Shown: positions 60,808-64,000 of the stretch, piece by piece
How the letters are laid out: each line of letters opens with the position of its first letter
Position numbering within the stretch: the first letter of the stretch is position 1
Assembly: GCF_024749285.1 (NCBI RefSeq)
Contig: NZ_CP087196.1
Location: 868,001 to 932,000, forward strand
DNA length: 64,000 bases
Source of the DNA: Pseudomonas sp. B21-015
Lineage (GTDB): Bacteria; Pseudomonadota; Gammaproteobacteria; Pseudomonadales; Pseudomonadaceae
Direction of reading: 5' to 3'
Notes under the pieces: generated by a model
What the model saw: the letters and a program-made list of their open reading frames with translations, nothing else
Databases searched by the model: none
What the model was told of the DNA's origin: nothing
Position numbers and translations under genes: made by a program

Positions 60808-62709
60808 ATGCAGCGTTCCATTGCCACCGTTTCCTTGAGCGGCACCCTGCCGGAAAAACTCGAAGCCATTGCCGCCGCCGGTTTTGACGGGGTGGAGATT
60901 TTCGAGAACGACCTTCTCTATTACGACGGAAGCCCGCGAGAAATCAAACAGATGTGCGCCGATCTCGGGATCGCCATCACACTGTTTCAACCCTTTCGGG
61001 ATTTCGAAGGTTGCCGCCGCGATCGCCTGCCGCGCAATCTGGAGCGGGCCGAGCGCAAGTTCGATTTGATGCAGGAACTGGGCACCGACCTGGTGCTGGT
61101 GTGCAGCAACGCTTCGGCCGACTCCATCGGTGATGAACAGATCCTGATTGATGATTTGCGCCAGCTCGCAGAACGGGCCGGTATTCGTGGCCTGCGGATC
61201 GGCTATGAAGCGCTGGCCTGGGGCAGGCATGTGAACACGTATCAACAGGTATGGAACATCGTTCGCCAGGCCGACCACCCGAGCCTCGGCGTGTTGCTGG
61301 ACAGTTTTCATACGCTGTCGCTCAAGGGCGACCCGAGCGCCATCGCCGAGATTCCCGGCGACAAGATCTTCTTCGTGCAAATGGCCGACGCGCCGATCCT
61401 GGCCATGGATGTGCTGGAGTGGAGCCGACACTTCCGCTGTTTCCCGGGCCAGGGTGAATTCGATCTGCCGGGCTTCCTCGCGCCGATCATCAAGAGTGGC
61501 TACACCGGGCCGCTGTCGCTGGAGATCTTCAACGACGGCTTCCGCGCCGCACCGCCACGGGCCAACGCCGCCGACGGTTTGCGTTCGTTACTGTATCTGG
61601 AAGAGAAAACCCGCCAGCGTCTGGAGCAGCAAGCCACGCCTGTGGCCAATCGCGACATTCTGTTCGATACCCCAGGCGCCAGCGAATACAACGGCATCGA
61701 GTTTCTTGAATTCGCGGTGGACGAAAGCCTTGGCGCCAAGCTGGCCCATTGGCTGGAGCGGCTGGGTTTCGTCAAGGCCGGGCAACACCGCTCCAAGAGT
61801 GTCAGCCTGTTGCGTCAGGGCGATATCAACCTGATCCTCAACTCCGAGCCTTACTCGTTCGCCCACAGTTTTTTCGAGGCCCACGGTCCATCGCTGTGCG
61901 CCACCGCCGTGCGGGTCAAGGACAGCACCAGTGCACTGGCCCGCGCCGTTGCGTACAAGGGGCAACCCTATCGCGGGCTGGTAGGCCCCAATGAGCTTGA
62001 ACTGGCAGCGGTTCGTGCGCCGGATGGCAGCCTGATTTACCTGGTGGACCAGGACGCCGACGTCTACGGCACCGACTTCAACCTGCAACCGACGGCCGTC
62101 GCCAGCGGTGGCCTCAAGCGCATCGATCACATGGCGATGGCACTGCCCGCCGACAGCCTCGACAGCTGGGTGCTGTTTTACAAAAGCCTGCTGGATTTCG
62201 AGGCCGACGATGAAGTGGTGTTGCCTGACCCGTATGGTTTGGTGAAGAGCCGCGCATTACGCAGCCGCTGCAGTTCGATCCGCTTGCCGCTGAACATTTC
62301 CGAGAACCGCAACACTGCTATCTCACATGCGTTGTCGAGTTATCGCGGTTCCGGCGTGCATCACATCGCTTTCGATTGTGACGACATTTTTGCCGAAGTC
62401 AGCCGCGCGAAGGAGGCCGGCGTGCCGCTGCTGGATATCCCGCTCAACTACTACGATGACCTCGCCGCGCGGTTCGATTTCGACGACGAATTCCTCAGCG
62501 AGCTGGCCTACTTCAACGTGCTCTACGACCGCGATGCTCAGGGTGGCGAGCTGTTTCATGTTTACACCGAGCCGTTCGAAGGACGGTTCTTTTTTGAAAT
62601 CATCCAGCGCAAAAACGGCTACGCGGGTTACGGCGCGGCCAACGTGGCAGTGCGACTGGCGGCCATGGCAAAATCACGAACTGGTGGCGTACGTCAGGCA
62701 AAGTTGTAG
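60808..62709 (+). CDS. quiC1: 3-dehydroshikimate dehydratase, QuiC1-type fusion with HPPD-like domain
   Basis: This 633-residue enzyme converts 3-dehydroshikimate to protocatechuate. The N-terminal TIM barrel (1-280) has metal ligands at Glu 134 (IGYEALAW), Asp 165 and His 168 (LLDSFHTL), Gln 191 (FFVQMADA) and Glu 239 (LSLEIFND), matching my memory of the characterised QuiC1 metal site. A C-terminal vicinal-oxygen-chelate/HPPD-like domain (about 290-620) has a candidate iron triad His 441 (IDHMAMAL), His 519 (GVHHIAFDC) and Glu 597 (FFEIIQRK). The function of this second domain is not fully settled. It is next to a TetR regulator and the MFS transporter. Confidence 0.9.
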   Translation: MQRSIATVSLSGTLPEKLEAIAAAGFDGVEIFENDLLYYDGSPREIKQMCADLGIAITLFQPFRDFEGCRRDRLPRNLERAERKFDLMQELGTDLVLVCSNASADSIGDEQILIDDLRQLAERAGIRGLRIGYEALAWGRHVNTYQQVWNIVRQADHPSLGVLLDSFHTLSLKGDPSAIAEIPGDKIFFVQMADAPILAMDVLEWSRHFRCFPGQGEFDLPGFLAPIIKSGYTGPLSLEIFNDGFRAAPPRANAADGLRSLLYLEEKTRQRLEQQATPVANRDILFDTPGASEYNGIEFLEFAVDESLGAKLAHWLERLGFVKAGQHRSKSVSLLRQGDINLILNSEPYSFAHSFFEAHGPSLCATAVRVKDSTSALARAVAYKGQPYRGLVGPNELELAAVRAPDGSLIYLVDQDADVYGTDFNLQPTAVASGGLKRIDHMAMALPADSLDSWVLFYKSLLDFEADDEVVLPDPYGLVKSRALRSRCSSIRLPLNISENRNTAISHALSSYRGSGVHHIAFDCDDIFAEVSRAKEAGVPLLDIPLNYYDDLAARFDFDDEFLSELAYFNVLYDRDAQGGELFHVYTEPFEGRFFFEIIQRKNGYAGYGAANVAVRLAAMAKSRTGGVRQAKL

Positions 62710-62812
62710 GAAAATCGTAAACATGGGTACAAAACCGCTGCCGCGCGACTTCCTTCACCGGGCGCAGCGGCCCATAATCGCCCACTTGTGTAGTGATGGC
62801 CGTGAGCCCGCA

Positions 62813-63490
62813 ATGACAATAATTTCAGAACTCTCCGTAGCGCCCGAAAAGCCAATTGCCGAGCCTCGCAAGAGTCGCAAGAACAACCCGGAAAAAACCC
62901 GCGAGAACATCCTTCAAGAGGCCATTGTCGAGTTCGTCCAGCAGGGGCTTTCCGGTGCCCGGGTCGATGCAATCGCCGAGCGCATCCACACCTCCAAACG
63001 CATGATCTATTACTACTTCGGCAGTAAGGAACAGCTCTACGTCGAGGTGCTGGAGAAACTCTACGGGGATATCCGCAGCACCGAGAGCCGTTTGCACCTG
63101 GCCGAACTGGCGCCGGTGGAGGCGATTCGGCGGTTGGTGGAATTCACCTTCGATCACCATGATCGCAACGTCGATTTCGTGCGTATCGTCAGCATCGAGA
63201 ACATTCACAACGCCGAGTATGTGAAGCGCTCCGATGCGATCAAGGCGATGAACAACACCATCCTCGATTCACTGGGTGAGATTTTGCGTCGCGGGGCCGA
63301 AGCGGGTGTATTCCGCGGCGGCCTCGATCCGCTGGATGTGCACCTGCTGATCAGTTCGTTTTGCTTCTATCGCGTGTCGAACCGTCATACCTTCGGTGAG
63401 ATCTTTCAGATCGACTTGCCGGACGAAAGCATCAAGCAGCGTCATCGGGAGATGATCTGCGAGTCGGTGTTGCGCTACCTGCAGGCCTGA
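62813..63490 (+). CDS. TetR/AcrR-family regulator
   Basis: A 225-residue TetR-type regulator with an N-terminal HTH (KTRENILQEAIVEFVQQG, RVDAIAERIHTSKRMIYYYFGSKEQLYVEVLEKL) and a C-terminal ligand-binding domain. The first 30 residues before the HTH are charged and look flexible (PEKPIAEPRKSRKNNPEKT). ATG 62813 is chosen; the same frame remains open upstream through quiC1. It follows quiC1 by 103 bases and probably controls the quiC1/MFS region through the dyad at 60592. Confidence 0.88.
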   Translation: MTIISELSVAPEKPIAEPRKSRKNNPEKTRENILQEAIVEFVQQGLSGARVDAIAERIHTSKRMIYYYFGSKEQLYVEVLEKLYGDIRSTESRLHLAELAPVEAIRRLVEFTFDHHDRNVDFVRIVSIENIHNAEYVKRSDAIKAMNNTILDSLGEILRRGAEAGVFRGGLDPLDVHLLISSFCFYRVSNRHTFGEIFQIDLPDESIKQRHREMICESVLRYLQA

Positions 63491-63504
63491 TTTCCAGGGC
63501 CCTT

Positions 63505-63585
63505 AAAAGATCGCAGCCTGCGGCAGCTCCAGAGACCGGTGTGTACCCGGACATTTGCAGGAGCTGCCGCAGGCTGCGATCTTTT
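63505..63585. repeat. Family C palindromic repeat pair, CTGCGGCAG variant
   Basis: AAAAGATCGCAGCCTGCGGC on at 63505 and its complement ending 63585. The core differs from the other two family C copies (CTGCGG for CTTCGG), with compensating changes on both arms. It sits between converging genes. Confidence 0.85.
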
Positions 63586-63590
63586 GATCT

Positions 63591-64000
63591 TCAACCATTC
63601 ATGCTCTGAAAATGCGCCAGCATCCGCTGGGCATCCGGCACCACCCCGCTGAATAATTCAAACGCCTTCACTGCCTGAAACACCGCCATGTTGCCGCCAT
63701 CCAGGGTTCGGCAACCCAGCGCGCGAGCGTTGCGCAGCAGTTCGGTTTCCAGTGGGAAGTAAACGATCTCTGCTACCCATAGATCGGCCCGAAGCAGCTC
63801 TGCCGGCACGGGCATGCCCGGCAGTTTTTTCATGCCCATCGGCGTGGTATTGACCAGTCCGTCCGCCTGACCCAGCGTGCCTGGCAAGTCATGACCGGCC
63901 ACGGCGCGGCCAAAACCAAAATGCTGATTGAGGTTGTTCGCCAGCGACTGAGCCCGGCTGTGATCCACATCGAAAATACTCAGCAGTTGTACGCCTTCGC
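63591..64000 (-). CDS. Shikimate/quinate dehydrogenase (AroE family), C-terminal part
   Basis: The C-terminal 136 codons of an AroE-type dehydrogenase; the N-terminus lies beyond the window's right edge. The NAD(P) fold is visible in LLSIFDVDHSRAQSLA, with VNTTPMGM and VAEIVYFPLETELLRNARALG downstream and the C-terminal GGNMAVFQAVKAFELFSG. In catabolic settings such proteins oxidise shikimate or quinate to the 3-dehydro acids; a biosynthetic aroE would be expected elsewhere in the chromosome. It converges on the TetR gene across a family C repeat. Confidence 0.88.
   Translation of the reverse strand, partial: EGVQLLSIFDVDHSRAQSLANNLNQHFGFGRAVAGHDLPGTLGQADGLVNTTPMGMKKLPGMPVPAELLRADLWVAEIVYFPLETELLRNARALGCRTLDGGNMAVFQAVKAFELFSGVVPDAQRMLAHFQSMNG

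Overview
This 64 kb window is GC-rich chromosomal DNA from a Pseudomonas of the fluorescens lineage. The evidence is the gene order, which from mrdA-rodA-mltB-rlpA-dacC-ybeD-lipB-lipA through leuS, the ybeZ-ybeY-corC-lnt block, miaB, thiD-thiE-hemL, ladS, amn, two Lrp-type regulators, rhlE and tesB follows a layout I know from Pseudomonas chromosomes. Many inverted-repeat elements of the kind described in P. fluorescens also fill the gaps. I see no rRNA, tRNA, CRISPR array, prophage or insertion sequence. Both edges cut a gene: mrdA (PBP2) on the left and an aroE-type dehydrogenase on the right.

Layout. Positions 1-8200 (plus strand): cell elongation and peptidoglycan genes (mrdA, rodA, mltB, rlpA, dacC), then lipoate synthesis (ybeD, lipB, lipA, closed by a strong terminator) and an LD-carboxypeptidase. 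8300-14434 (minus): a second MltB-type transglycosylase, a 54-codon arfA ribosome-rescue gene with a hairpin inside its 3' end, holA, lptE and leuS. 14700-15900 (plus): a small conserved protein and an ElyC/YdcF-type protein. 16000-21500 (minus): lnt, corC, ybeY, ybeZ and miaB. 21600-25700: a DUF1820 gene, a Sel1-repeat protein and the thiD-thiE-hemL group. 26000-32600 (plus): ladS, an AidB-like dehydrogenase, amn and rluE. 32600-47500: Lrp-type regulators, a CDF metal transporter, hrpB, membrane and nuclease genes, a YedA-type exporter, rhlE and a flavoprotein. 47800-52900: a deacetylase-family gene divergent from a GNAT acetyltransferase, tesB with a HAD phosphatase, and an alpha/beta hydrolase coupled to a YpfJ metallopeptidase.

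53200-64000 is the accessory, catabolic end. An IclR regulator precedes a coupled Gfo/Idh/MocA dehydrogenase and TIM-barrel isomerase plus a DMT transporter, with no assigned substrate. Next comes a quinate/shikimate-type set: a chemoreceptor, an MFS transporter, a two-domain 3-dehydroshikimate dehydratase (QuiC1 type), a TetR regulator and a shikimate/quinate dehydrogenase. Together these could sense, import and oxidise hydroaromatic acids toward protocatechuate.

Three families of short palindromic elements (A, B and C below) occupy most larger intergenic gaps, usually as inverted pairs. One subtype of family A carries the same internal insertion at three separate loci. Other non-coding signals are a terminator at 33796-33821 with no coding gene upstream on its strand (a candidate small RNA or leader), a perfect 10-bp inverted repeat between divergent Lrp and exporter genes, and palindromes upstream of the catabolic genes.
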